Assembly (NCBI RefSeq): GCF_002027705.1
Contig: NZ_MBTG01000023.1
Location: 124,001 to 188,000, forward strand
Length of the DNA: 64,000 nt
DNA from: Paenibacillus ferrarius
GTDB lineage: Bacteria; Bacillota; Bacilli; Paenibacillales; NBRC-103111
Reading direction: 5' to 3'
In this document: positions 26,229 through 33,645 of the stretch, one piece after another
How positions within the stretch are numbered: position 1 is the stretch's first letter
Layout of the letters: each line of letters begins with the position of its first letter
Translations under genes and position numbers: made by a program
The notes under the pieces: generated by a model
Database searches by the model: none
What the model saw: only the letters and a program-made list of their open reading frames with translations
Told to the model about the DNA's origin: nothing

Positions 26229-27392
26229 ATGAATACTTTTACATTTTACAATCCAACCACACTGCATTTCGGTCAGGGGCAACTGGAGAAATTAACAGCT
26301 GAGGTACCTAAATACGGCAAAAACGTGCTGCTCGTCTATGGCGGCGGAAGTATTAAACAAAATGGAATTTATTCGAATGTCCTTCATTTGCTAAAAGGCA
26401 TTGACGCCCACGTCTTCGAACTTAGCGGTGTTGAGCCCAATCCGAGATTGACTACCGTTCATCGGGGAGTGGAATTATGCCGCAACCAGAACATCGACCT
26501 TGTGCTCGCAGTTGGCGGGGGCAGCGTTATCGATTGTGCCAAAGCGATTGCTGTAGGCGCTAAATACGCCGGTGATTTCTGGGATATTGTTACACGCAAA
26601 GCCTCCCCTACAGGCGCGCTGCCGCTTGGAACAGTTCTCACTATTGCCGCGACTGGCTCGGAGATGAATTCCGGCTCTGTTATCACCAACTGGGAAACAA
26701 AAGAAAAGCTCGGCTGGGGCAGCCCGTTCGCCTTCCCGAAATTTTCAATTCTCGATCCTGCTCATACCACTTCTTTGCCTGAAAACCAAACCGTTTACGG
26801 CATCGTAGATATCATGTCCCATGTCTTTGAGCAATATTTCCATCATACAACAAATACGCCTTTGCAGGACGGCTTCTGTGAGACCATTCTTCGCACCGTG
26901 ATTGATACGGCACCACGCCTGCTTCAGGATCTGGAGAATCTGGAGGAACGCGCTACGATTCTATATAGCGGCACGATGGTGCTCAACGGTACTCTAAGCA
27001 TGGGCGTTCGCGGTGACTGGGCCACGCATAATCTGGAGCATGCCGTATCCGCGGTTCACGATATTCCGCACGGCGGCGGGTTGGCTATCCTCTTCCCGAA
27101 CTGGATGACCTACACACTTGATGCCAACGTGCCGCGTTTCAAACAATTCGCTCAGCGCGTCTTCGACATTGATGCGTCCAGCAAAACAGACCGCCAAGTT
27201 GCCGAGGAAGGGATTGCGGCACTCCGCGATTTCCTGGCTTCCATCGGTGCGCCAAGCAAACTGGCAGACTACGATATCGACGAGTCCAGCATCGAAGTGA
27301 TGGCAGACAAGGCCATGATTTACGGCGATTTCGGCAACTTCAAGAAGCTGTCTCGCGAGGACGTCGTGAACATTTATCGCATGTCCCTGTAA
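26229..27392 (+). CDS. Iron-containing alcohol dehydrogenase (butanol dehydrogenase type)
   Basis: 387 residues, normal for group III alcohol dehydrogenases of the YugJ/BdhA type. The NAD(P) motif is AVGGGSVIDCAKAIAVGA near residue 95. Metal ligands lie in DIMSHVFEQYFH, HNLEHAVSAVHDIPHGGGLA (the H...H pair) and the upstream Asp. The product would reduce aldehydes to alcohols. AGAGGAGG precedes the ATG. Monocistronic, ending in the terminator 27399-27437. Confidence 0.95.
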   Translation: MNTFTFYNPTTLHFGQGQLEKLTAEVPKYGKNVLLVYGGGSIKQNGIYSNVLHLLKGIDAHVFELSGVEPNPRLTTVHRGVELCRNQNIDLVLAVGGGSVIDCAKAIAVGAKYAGDFWDIVTRKASPTGALPLGTVLTIAATGSEMNSGSVITNWETKEKLGWGSPFAFPKFSILDPAHTTSLPENQTVYGIVDIMSHVFEQYFHHTTNTPLQDGFCETILRTVIDTAPRLLQDLENLEERATILYSGTMVLNGTLSMGVRGDWATHNLEHAVSAVHDIPHGGGLAILFPNWMTYTLDANVPRFKQFAQRVFDIDASSKTDRQVAEEGIAALRDFLASIGAPSKLADYDIDESSIEVMADKAMIYGDFGNFKKLSREDVVNIYRMSL

Positions 27393-27398
27393 GGAAAG

Positions 27399-27437
27399 AA
27401 GTGCTCACTGGCATGATCGTGCCGGTGGGCACTTTTT
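27399..27437 (+). terminator. Terminator of the alcohol dehydrogenase gene
   Basis: AAGTGCTCACTGGCA pairs with TGCCGGTGGGCACTT (one bulge or wobble set), followed by TTT. Confidence 0.8.
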
Positions 27438-27482
27438 GCTTTGGTGGGGTTGGAGATGAGATGGCTCTTTGGGAGCCTGGGG

Positions 27483-27609
27483 GGGTGGGCGCAGGCGACC
27501 AATGAGACTGCCTTTTCGGCAGGCTCAGTCCTACTTCGCTTTAGCCCACTTTGGGCGCTAAGCCTGCCATTTCCGACTGCTCAGCGCGGGTTCGCGCGCA
27601 GGCTCAGTC
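27483..27609. repeat. Dispersed repeat, GAGCCTGC palindrome family, locus 1
   Basis: A 23-bp near-palindrome GAGACTGCC-TTTTC-GGCAGGCTC (27504-27526) is followed after about 34 bp by a second degenerate unit (AGCCTGCC...CTGCTC) and a half unit GCAGGCTCAGTCC next to the end of the helicase gene. It lies between convergent genes. Related units are at 49513-49525 and 59312-59548. Confidence 0.65.
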
Positions 27610-30024
27610 CTACCGACGCCGCGAAGGAAGCACCGTGTAGTCGCGCCACTCCTCCGGCAGCAAGCGCTGGTACAGCGGCTGCAGGTAACGGTCGTCGATC
27701 AACAGCAGTACGCCGCGATCCGTTTCGGAGCGGATCAGACGACCGCCGGCTTGCTGGACTTTATTCATGCCGGGGAAGACGTAGGCGTATTCGTAGCCAT
27801 TTTTGCCGGTGCTGTCCATGTAAGACTTGATCAGATTCCGTTCCGGACCTAACTGAGGCAAACCGACGCCCACGACAGCTACGCCTGTCAGCCGATCTCC
27901 CACCAAGTCGATGCCCTCGGAGAAAATCCCTCCCATCACAACAAAGCCTACCAGCGTCCTCTCCGTACCCGCCTGAAACGCGGCTAGAAACTGCTCGCGC
28001 TCTTCCTCGGACATGAGAGCTTGCTGAACAAGAACGTCCAGACCGCTCCCGGCTTCTCGCGATGATGCTCCATCCGCTGGCTGAGCTCCGACAAGATCGG
28101 TGAAAGCTTCATACACGCTGCTCATGTAAGCATAGGAAGGAAAAAACACGAAATAATTGCCTGGACGGCCCGTCACCAGCTCCAAGATGGAACGTGCAAT
28201 CGGCTCACGGCTGCGCTCACGGTCTTGATAGCGTGTCGACAACGGCTGTACGAACACCTCCAATTGGTCTTTGCTAAAAGGGGATGGCACCGTCACCGAA
28301 TAGTCCTCCTCTCCAGCACCCAGTGTGTCCATGAAATAGGACAGCGGCGACAAGGTCGCAGAAAAAAACACGTGGGATCGGTACCCTTTGCCCATTTGCC
28401 GAAGCAGATGGGAAGGGTCCAGACAGAATAGCTTCACATTAACCTCGTTCCTGTCACTAGCGGTGAACGTCACATACCGCTCATCAAACAACTTCGCGAT
28501 ACGCACGAAATTCTGCGTGCTAAAGTAAGCCTCAAGCAGCAGCGCAGGTTCCGTCAAGCGATCACTCTCGTCAGGAGTCGTCTCCCCTGAGAAAATGTCT
28601 GCACGCCCTTGATCCGCTCTGCCTCCCGCCCCGGCCAGCACCTTCTCAGCTGCTGCAATAAACACTTCGAGCTGTGCAATCAAGCTTTCCGGCAGCTCCG
28701 GCTCCACAAGCATAGGGCTGTCTCCCATTCTTTTGCGCAGCGCAATGAAATACTGATTGATCGCCTTGGCCGCATCGTGCAGCTCAGCATGAACGCCCTT
28801 GAACTCACGCTGCAGCGCAAGAAAGCTGGATTTCTGCAGCTCGCTGGAGTACATCTCCCGCGCACGATCAACGAGATTGTGCGCTTCATCGACAAGCAGA
28901 GCGGTTTGCCGCTTCTGCTCTTCGAACAGCCTTTTCAAATTCACCCGAGGATCGAAAATGTAATTGTAATCGCAAATGATCGCATCAGCCGCATAAGCGA
29001 CATCCAAAGAAAATTCAAAAGGACACACACGATGCTTACGCGCATACGATTCAATGACGTGACGAGTCATCATCGTCTCATGCCGCAATAGATCTAATAC
29101 CGCTTCATTAATCCGGTCATAGTAGCCGTCAGCGAATTCACAGTACTCCTTCGTGCAGCGGACTTCGTCCTTAAAGCATACCTTATCCTTAGCCGTGATC
29201 GTCACCGTATGAAGTCGCAGGCCCTGATCCTGCAAAAGCGAATAAGCTTCCTCCGCAGCCGTTCTTGTAATCGTCTTTGCCGTCAGATAGAATATCCGCT
29301 GCAGCAGCCCCTCACCTATCGCTTTGACCGCGGGAAAAAGGGTCGAAATCGTCTTCCCGATGCCCGTCGGGGCTTTGGCAAACAGCTTATGCCCTTCGTT
29401 TATCGTTTGATAAACAGCGCCTGCAAGCTTTCGCTGCCCTTCTCGGTAGCTGGGAAACGGGAAAGCGAGCTCCTTAATGCTCAGATTCCTGCGCTGTTCA
29501 TGCTCATATTTGGCCAATGCATACGGATAGAATCGCTGCACGACATGAAAGACGAACTGCTCCAGCTCCTCGATGGAGGCCTCAACGACAAAACGCCGAA
29601 CTTCTTCCGTCTCCACCTGCATATAGGTAAGTTGTACACGCATGCGGGTAAGACCCCGATCTTTGGCTACCATATAGGCATAGCACTTCGCTTGTGCCCA
29701 GTGAACCGGATAAGAGTCCGCCTCAATCAGGCTGATGTCCGAAGAGGTTGATTTGATTTCGTCCACAGTAACCGTTACGCCGTCTGGATCCAACAACAGA
29801 CCATCACAACGTCCATCAATGACAAACAGCAGACCCTGATAGGTAATTTCCGCCGAAACATACACTTCATGCAGATCCAACTCGTCATATTGCTTCTGTA
29901 GTTTTTGGTGGGCTTTGGTTCCTTCTGTCAGCGCGCGGCTTGTCCGAAATCCCGACTCAATGCTGCCGCTGCGATACACATATTCCACCAAAGAGCGGAC
30001 GGACATATTGAAGATTTCAGCCAT
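27610..30024 (-). CDS. DinG/XPD-like Fe-S DNA helicase with N-terminal nuclease-like domain
   Basis: 804 residues. The N-terminal part (about 55-100) has DGRCDGLLLD and TVDEIKSTSSD, a PD-(D/E)XK (Cas4/RecB-like) signature. The helicase core has Walker A APTGIGKTIS near 225, DEAH box LLVDEAHNLVDRA near 370 and a C-terminal motif VI area QQAGGRLIRSETDRG. Cysteines VCFKDEVRCTKEYCEF and RVCPF between Walker A and DEAH fit an XPD-type [4Fe-4S] cluster. Expected role is 5'-3' unwinding in DNA repair. It is transcribed alone. Confidence 0.9.
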   Translation of the reverse strand: MAEIFNMSVRSLVEYVYRSGSIESGFRTSRALTEGTKAHQKLQKQYDELDLHEVYVSAEITYQGLLFVIDGRCDGLLLDPDGVTVTVDEIKSTSSDISLIEADSYPVHWAQAKCYAYMVAKDRGLTRMRVQLTYMQVETEEVRRFVVEASIEELEQFVFHVVQRFYPYALAKYEHEQRRNLSIKELAFPFPSYREGQRKLAGAVYQTINEGHKLFAKAPTGIGKTISTLFPAVKAIGEGLLQRIFYLTAKTITRTAAEEAYSLLQDQGLRLHTVTITAKDKVCFKDEVRCTKEYCEFADGYYDRINEAVLDLLRHETMMTRHVIESYARKHRVCPFEFSLDVAYAADAIICDYNYIFDPRVNLKRLFEEQKRQTALLVDEAHNLVDRAREMYSSELQKSSFLALQREFKGVHAELHDAAKAINQYFIALRKRMGDSPMLVEPELPESLIAQLEVFIAAAEKVLAGAGGRADQGRADIFSGETTPDESDRLTEPALLLEAYFSTQNFVRIAKLFDERYVTFTASDRNEVNVKLFCLDPSHLLRQMGKGYRSHVFFSATLSPLSYFMDTLGAGEEDYSVTVPSPFSKDQLEVFVQPLSTRYQDRERSREPIARSILELVTGRPGNYFVFFPSYAYMSSVYEAFTDLVGAQPADGASSREAGSGLDVLVQQALMSEEEREQFLAAFQAGTERTLVGFVVMGGIFSEGIDLVGDRLTGVAVVGVGLPQLGPERNLIKSYMDSTGKNGYEYAYVFPGMNKVQQAGGRLIRSETDRGVLLLIDDRYLQPLYQRLLPEEWRDYTVLPSRRR

Positions 30025-30171
30025 TGTGATTCTCCATTTCAGAACATTTGTTCCTTATTTTAACACGCCTAAGCGGCAAAAATCCACTTTTCCAACAATA
30101 AATCAAACTATGATACAATGATGTCGTCCACATCCCATTTTTTCCATTTAGACCCATGAAAGGACAGCTCT

Positions 30172-31206
30172 ATGTTCTATTTCAGTAAATTTTTTCTGAA
30201 GCTGCTGCGGATGAATAACAAGTTCCTTTTTGGACTAGCCGCTCTGTTTCTTGTAACTTCTTCAGTATGTGCTTACCTTTTGGAAAAAGAGACCTTCGGC
30301 AACGTCTTCAACGGCCTTTGGTGGGTGATGACAACCGTGACCACAACAGGCTATGGAGATTATTATCCGAGAACAGTGGCAGGCAAATGCCTTGGCATTT
30401 TTCTCTATGTCTTCGGTATAGGCTTGATCTCTGTAAGCATCGGGAAAGTGATTGATTCACTTTTTATCTACAGAAAGCGAAAGGAAGCGGGCAAATTGAG
30501 ATACCAAGGGGAACAGCATTTTGTGATCATTGACTGGAGCAAGCATGCCGAGCTGGCCATTCAGGAAATCTTGAATACAGATACCGAAACTGAGATTGTG
30601 CTCATTGATATCATGGAGAAGACGCCTATTATCCATAACCGCGTTCATTATATTCAAGGGAATCCGTCTCATCTTGAAACGTTAGAAATGGCGAATATGA
30701 CTAAAGCACGTTCGGTATTTGTTTTTGCCAATGATACGACAGCGGACCATACGATGCTTCGCGATCCTTCTTTCGTTGATGGCAAAACACTGCTCGTTGC
30801 CACGACCATTGAACGTAATTACAGTCATGTACATTCCATTGTCGAAATCAAAAATCGTGAAAACATGCAAAATTTCCAACATGTCAACGTCAATGAGTTC
30901 ATTCTGGGCAACGAAACCATTTCGCAATTAGCTGTGCGTTCTGCTTTTTCGCCAGGTTCCTCCCGTATCGTATCCAAGCTGCTTACAAGGCAATCCGATA
31001 ATAACTTTCATGTTCTTGGCCGCAGACAATCGTGGAGAACGTACCGCGACGCTTTCGAGCTGCTGCTGGAAGAAGGGGCAACCCTGATCTCCGATGGGGA
31101 TCAACTGAATATCAACCGCAAGCTGGATCAGCTTATTCCGGAGGAAGCGCGGCTGTTCGTCATTTGCGATTTCGAAACCTATGAGCGTATTTCTGCGGTA
31201 AAATAA
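30172..31206 (+). CDS. Potassium channel with RCK (TrkA-N) domain, YugO-like
   Basis: 344 residues: TM1 (FLFGLAALFLVTSSVCAYL), pore with selectivity filter TVTTTGYGDYYP near residue 60, TM2 (CLGIFLYVFGIGLISVSIG), then cytosolic RCK domains. The Rossmann entry reads FVIIDWSKHAELAI, so the canonical GxGxxG is not kept and NAD binding is doubtful. Similar architecture is known for B. subtilis YugO, a K+ channel linked to biofilm signalling. GAAAGGA precedes the ATG. Confidence 0.9.
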   Translation: MFYFSKFFLKLLRMNNKFLFGLAALFLVTSSVCAYLLEKETFGNVFNGLWWVMTTVTTTGYGDYYPRTVAGKCLGIFLYVFGIGLISVSIGKVIDSLFIYRKRKEAGKLRYQGEQHFVIIDWSKHAELAIQEILNTDTETEIVLIDIMEKTPIIHNRVHYIQGNPSHLETLEMANMTKARSVFVFANDTTADHTMLRDPSFVDGKTLLVATTIERNYSHVHSIVEIKNRENMQNFQHVNVNEFILGNETISQLAVRSAFSPGSSRIVSKLLTRQSDNNFHVLGRRQSWRTYRDAFELLLEEGATLISDGDQLNINRKLDQLIPEEARLFVICDFETYERISAVK

Positions 31207-31256
31207 AAAAGGACACTGGGCCACGCTGCAAGTCAGCGGGTTTGGTGTCCTTTTTC
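31205..31256. terminator. Bidirectional terminator
   Basis: AAAAAAGGACAC pairs with GTGTCCTTTTT across an inner GC-rich loop. It serves the K+ channel gene (+) and the M23 gene (-), which converge here. Confidence 0.85.
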
Positions 31257-31258
31257 TC

Positions 31259-32665
31259 CTAGCCTTTGGGCTCCACCCAGCGAAACGGTGTCGTGCCCCA
31301 GAACAGATCGGGATTGACCTGCACATTATGCGCCCAAAAGGTAAAGTGCAGATGCGGCCCCGTAGAAAATCCCGTCGTGCCGACCAGCCCAATAATATCG
31401 CCCTGCTTGACCCGATCGCCCGTTTTGACGCGCAGTTCAGACAGATGGGCATATTGCGAAAAAAGCCCCATCCCATGGTCAATATAGATGGAATTGCCAG
31501 TCAGGTACAAGCTGTCGGCTAACGCGACGACCCCGTCGTTGGTGGCTTTGATCGGGGTGCCTTCCTTGGCGGCCAGATCAACGGCCATATGAGCGCTGTC
31601 GTATTTCCCGTTCACATAACGGGTGTACCCATACGGCGTCGTCAAAATCCCCTCGATCGGCTTCACGAACGGACCGCTGAACAGGAACGCAGGCTCGGAC
31701 TTGCTTCGAGCCTGATCAATCTTCTTCTGATCCGCATCAATGCGCGCCGTATCTTGCTTCATGCTTTCCATTTGAGCGGTCACCTTCAAATATTGCGTTT
31801 CAAACTTTTTGGCCCGAACGGTTAAGGTTTGGTCGCCAATCGGATATTTGCCTGGCTTGGCACTCATCGAAAGCGGCAAATAAGCGAAATACCCCGCTCC
31901 ATACGGCTGAAGCGTGTAGGTTTTATTCAGCCATTGTATCGTCCCTGGCTCGTCATGACGCACCAGCACCACATCGCCAGGAGCGGCAGTTTCTGGCACA
32001 AGCTTCCACTTCGAGCCGATAATTGCCTTGGCTGCTGCCTGATCCGTATAGAGCACAGATTCCAGCTTCAACTGCTGAAGGTGATCCTTCTCCTTCTGAA
32101 TCGCTGCCTTCATGTCCGGTGTCAGGCCATCCACCCAAGTCTGTCCGCCATCTATTGTTGCCAGCAGTGGGCTCTTGCTGTCTTTGGCGCTAGCGGGCAA
32201 TGCCCAGCCGATGCGAGGCGTCAAGAACTGCGACTGCTTCACAGGAAATGTCGCTCCGCCTATAGTGACGGTTAGCGGTTTAGGCGTTTCCTGCTGACCT
32301 GTTAGACCAGCTTCCAAGCTAAGCAGCTCATTGAAAGGCCCGTCCGCTGGAAGGGCAGCCCCAGCTTCCTCGGCCGTGATGTCGGCTCCAATCGCATCCT
32401 GCCACTGATCCCCACCGTCTGCAGTCTTCATGACGCCATCGACGTATTTCACCCACCCTCGATCAAAGCCGAGCATCCGAAAAGAAACAGCCTCTCGAGG
32501 CGGCGGTGTTGGAATCGGTGTGGCTAGAGCGGCTGGGCTATCGGTTTGCTGACTCCATGTGGCAATTGCGCCAAGTGGGGACTTGCCCACTACAATAACC
32601 ACACATGCCGCCAGTACGCATGCGCCCACTAATAACGGCCATTGACGTCGTTTGCTTGATTTCAC
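31259..32665 (-). CDS. Membrane-anchored M23 (LytM-type) peptidase
   Basis: 468 residues from a GTG at 32665 that follows GGGGAGG. Longer frames start without a ribosome site. An N-terminal anchor (WPLLVGACVLAACVVIVV) is followed by a long extracellular region of no known domain (residues about 30-330). The C-terminal M23 domain has AHMAVDLAAKEGTP (metal His/Asp), IYIDHGMG and GPHLHF (HxH). The fold cleaves peptidoglycan cross-bridges or activates amidases. The N-terminal SRGWVKYVDG / DGGDQWQDAI pieces look like BNR-type repeats. Confidence 0.88.
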   Translation of the reverse strand: MKSSKRRQWPLLVGACVLAACVVIVVGKSPLGAIATWSQQTDSPAALATPIPTPPPREAVSFRMLGFDRGWVKYVDGVMKTADGGDQWQDAIGADITAEEAGAALPADGPFNELLSLEAGLTGQQETPKPLTVTIGGATFPVKQSQFLTPRIGWALPASAKDSKSPLLATIDGGQTWVDGLTPDMKAAIQKEKDHLQQLKLESVLYTDQAAAKAIIGSKWKLVPETAAPGDVVLVRHDEPGTIQWLNKTYTLQPYGAGYFAYLPLSMSAKPGKYPIGDQTLTVRAKKFETQYLKVTAQMESMKQDTARIDADQKKIDQARSKSEPAFLFSGPFVKPIEGILTTPYGYTRYVNGKYDSAHMAVDLAAKEGTPIKATNDGVVALADSLYLTGNSIYIDHGMGLFSQYAHLSELRVKTGDRVKQGDIIGLVGTTGFSTGPHLHFTFWAHNVQVNPDLFWGTTPFRWVEPKG

Positions 32666-32725
32666 AGAAATTGGTCCTCCCCGGTCCGACGAATAGTTGT
32701 ACATCCTTTTCCAATAGAATAACAC

Positions 32726-32756
32726 AAAAAACCCGAAGACAGTCATGCCCCCGGGT
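32726..32756 (-). terminator. Terminator of the ydjO-like gene
   Basis: On the minus strand AACCCG, a 16-base loop, CGGGTT, then TTTTG. It separates the small zinc-ribbon gene from the M23 gene. Confidence 0.65.
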
Positions 32757-32765
32757 TCTCTTCTC

Positions 32766-32993
32766 TTATATTTGCACGCCTTTTTTGAGCGTTTTTTGAT
32801 CACTATTCGTGTTATTAACTAATGGAAGTAACTTGACACTTCGAACCATGGTGGACTGACATAAATGACAAGTCGGTACGTGATCGAATGCAAAATTATC
32901 TCGCATCCAGCCTTTACAGCCTTCTTTTTCACAAGACCATATCGTCACATTTTCTAGAGGCATCTCTTCAAGCGACTTTTTTCTGGAATACAT
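32766..32993 (-). CDS. YdjO-family cold-inducible zinc-ribbon protein
   Basis: 75 residues from the ATG at 32993, selected by AAGGAGG ten bases upstream. Two Cys pairs, WSCEKEGCKGWMRDNF and PTCHLCQSTM, form a zinc ribbon, and KLLPLV follows as in YdjO proteins. Function is not established. In Bacillus relatives it is linked to cold induction, and here too it lies directly downstream of a cold-shock protein gene, though a terminator (33055-33092) stands between them. Confidence 0.85.
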   Translation of the reverse strand: MYSRKKSLEEMPLENVTIWSCEKEGCKGWMRDNFAFDHVPTCHLCQSTMVRSVKLLPLVNNTNSDQKTLKKGVQI

Positions 32994-33054
32994 GATAAAC
33001 CTCCTTAGTATTGCGCTATTTGGCAAAACCGTTAAGCCGCATGGACTAAATTGA

Positions 33055-33092
33055 AAAAGACTGCCATTACACAAGTAAAGGCAGTCTTTTTA
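33055..33092 (-). terminator. Terminator of the first csp gene
   Basis: AAAAAGACTGCC (33055-33066) and GGCAGTCTTTTT (33081-33092) form a perfect 12-bp stem with T-runs on either strand. Confidence 0.85.
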
Positions 33093-33098
33093 ATTATA

Positions 33099-33299
33099 TT
33101 ACAGTTTTACAACGTTTTCTGCTTGTGGTCCGCGGTTGCCTTGAACTACGCTGAACTCAACTTGTTGGCCTTCGTCCAAAGTTTTGAAACCGTCGCCTTG
33201 GATTGCGGAGAAGTGAACGAATACATCGTTGCCGCCTTCAACTTCGATGAAACCGAAACCTTTTTCTGCGTTAAACCATTTTACTGTACCAGTAGCCAT
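33099..33299 (-). CDS. Cold-shock protein, CspB/CspD type (copy 1)
   Basis: 66-residue OB-fold RNA chaperone with RNP1 GFGFIEV and RNP2 VFVHFSAI, starting MATGTVKWFNAEKG. The ATG at 33299 follows GGAGG; an upstream TTG in the same frame overlaps that site. It prevents RNA secondary structure at low temperature. A long structured leader (33310-33420) probably controls expression. It shares 59 of 66 residues by eye with copy 2 at 47458. Confidence 0.96.
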   Translation of the reverse strand: MATGTVKWFNAEKGFGFIEVEGGNDVFVHFSAIQGDGFKTLDEGQQVEFSVVQGNRGPQAENVVKL

Positions 33300-33309
33300 G
33301 AGAAATACC

Positions 33310-33415
33310 TCCAAAAATTATTAACATGTTTTTTATTCTTCAAAGAGAAAAAAATTCACACATTGCAAAAGGTTCACTAACAAAAATGAAAACCCTTTAC
33401 AATATGTGAATTCAG
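33310..33415 (-). promoter_or_regulatory. Structured 5' leader of csp copy 1
   Basis: On the minus strand a 20-bp arm at 33410-33391 pairs with 33374-33355 (TTCACATATTGTAAAG with partners of GCAATGTGTGAA). Several G-U pairs occur, and a run of seven Ts follows. The hairpin lies about 55 nt before the start codon, followed by AACATGTTAATAA and the ribosome site. The second csp gene has the same layout, so the structure is conserved within this genome. A terminator-like attenuator or cold-responsive RNA switch is the likely meaning. Confidence 0.65.
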
Positions 33416-33645
33416 GTTCTTTTTGTCGATTGGATTCATCATACCATATCCATTTTGAAAACGCAAACTATTTCCAGTTTATTCATAACTATGTAATCGC
33501 TTACCTCATAAAACAAGCGGAATAGGGCACTGACATCTTCCCCCAACTTTGGTCTAGGTCTTCACTTAGCCTCTGGACCGTTTGAAGGGCCCCCAAGGGA
33601 ATCTATACTTAAGTTATCGCAAATTATTTAGGAGGGTTCTTCATT

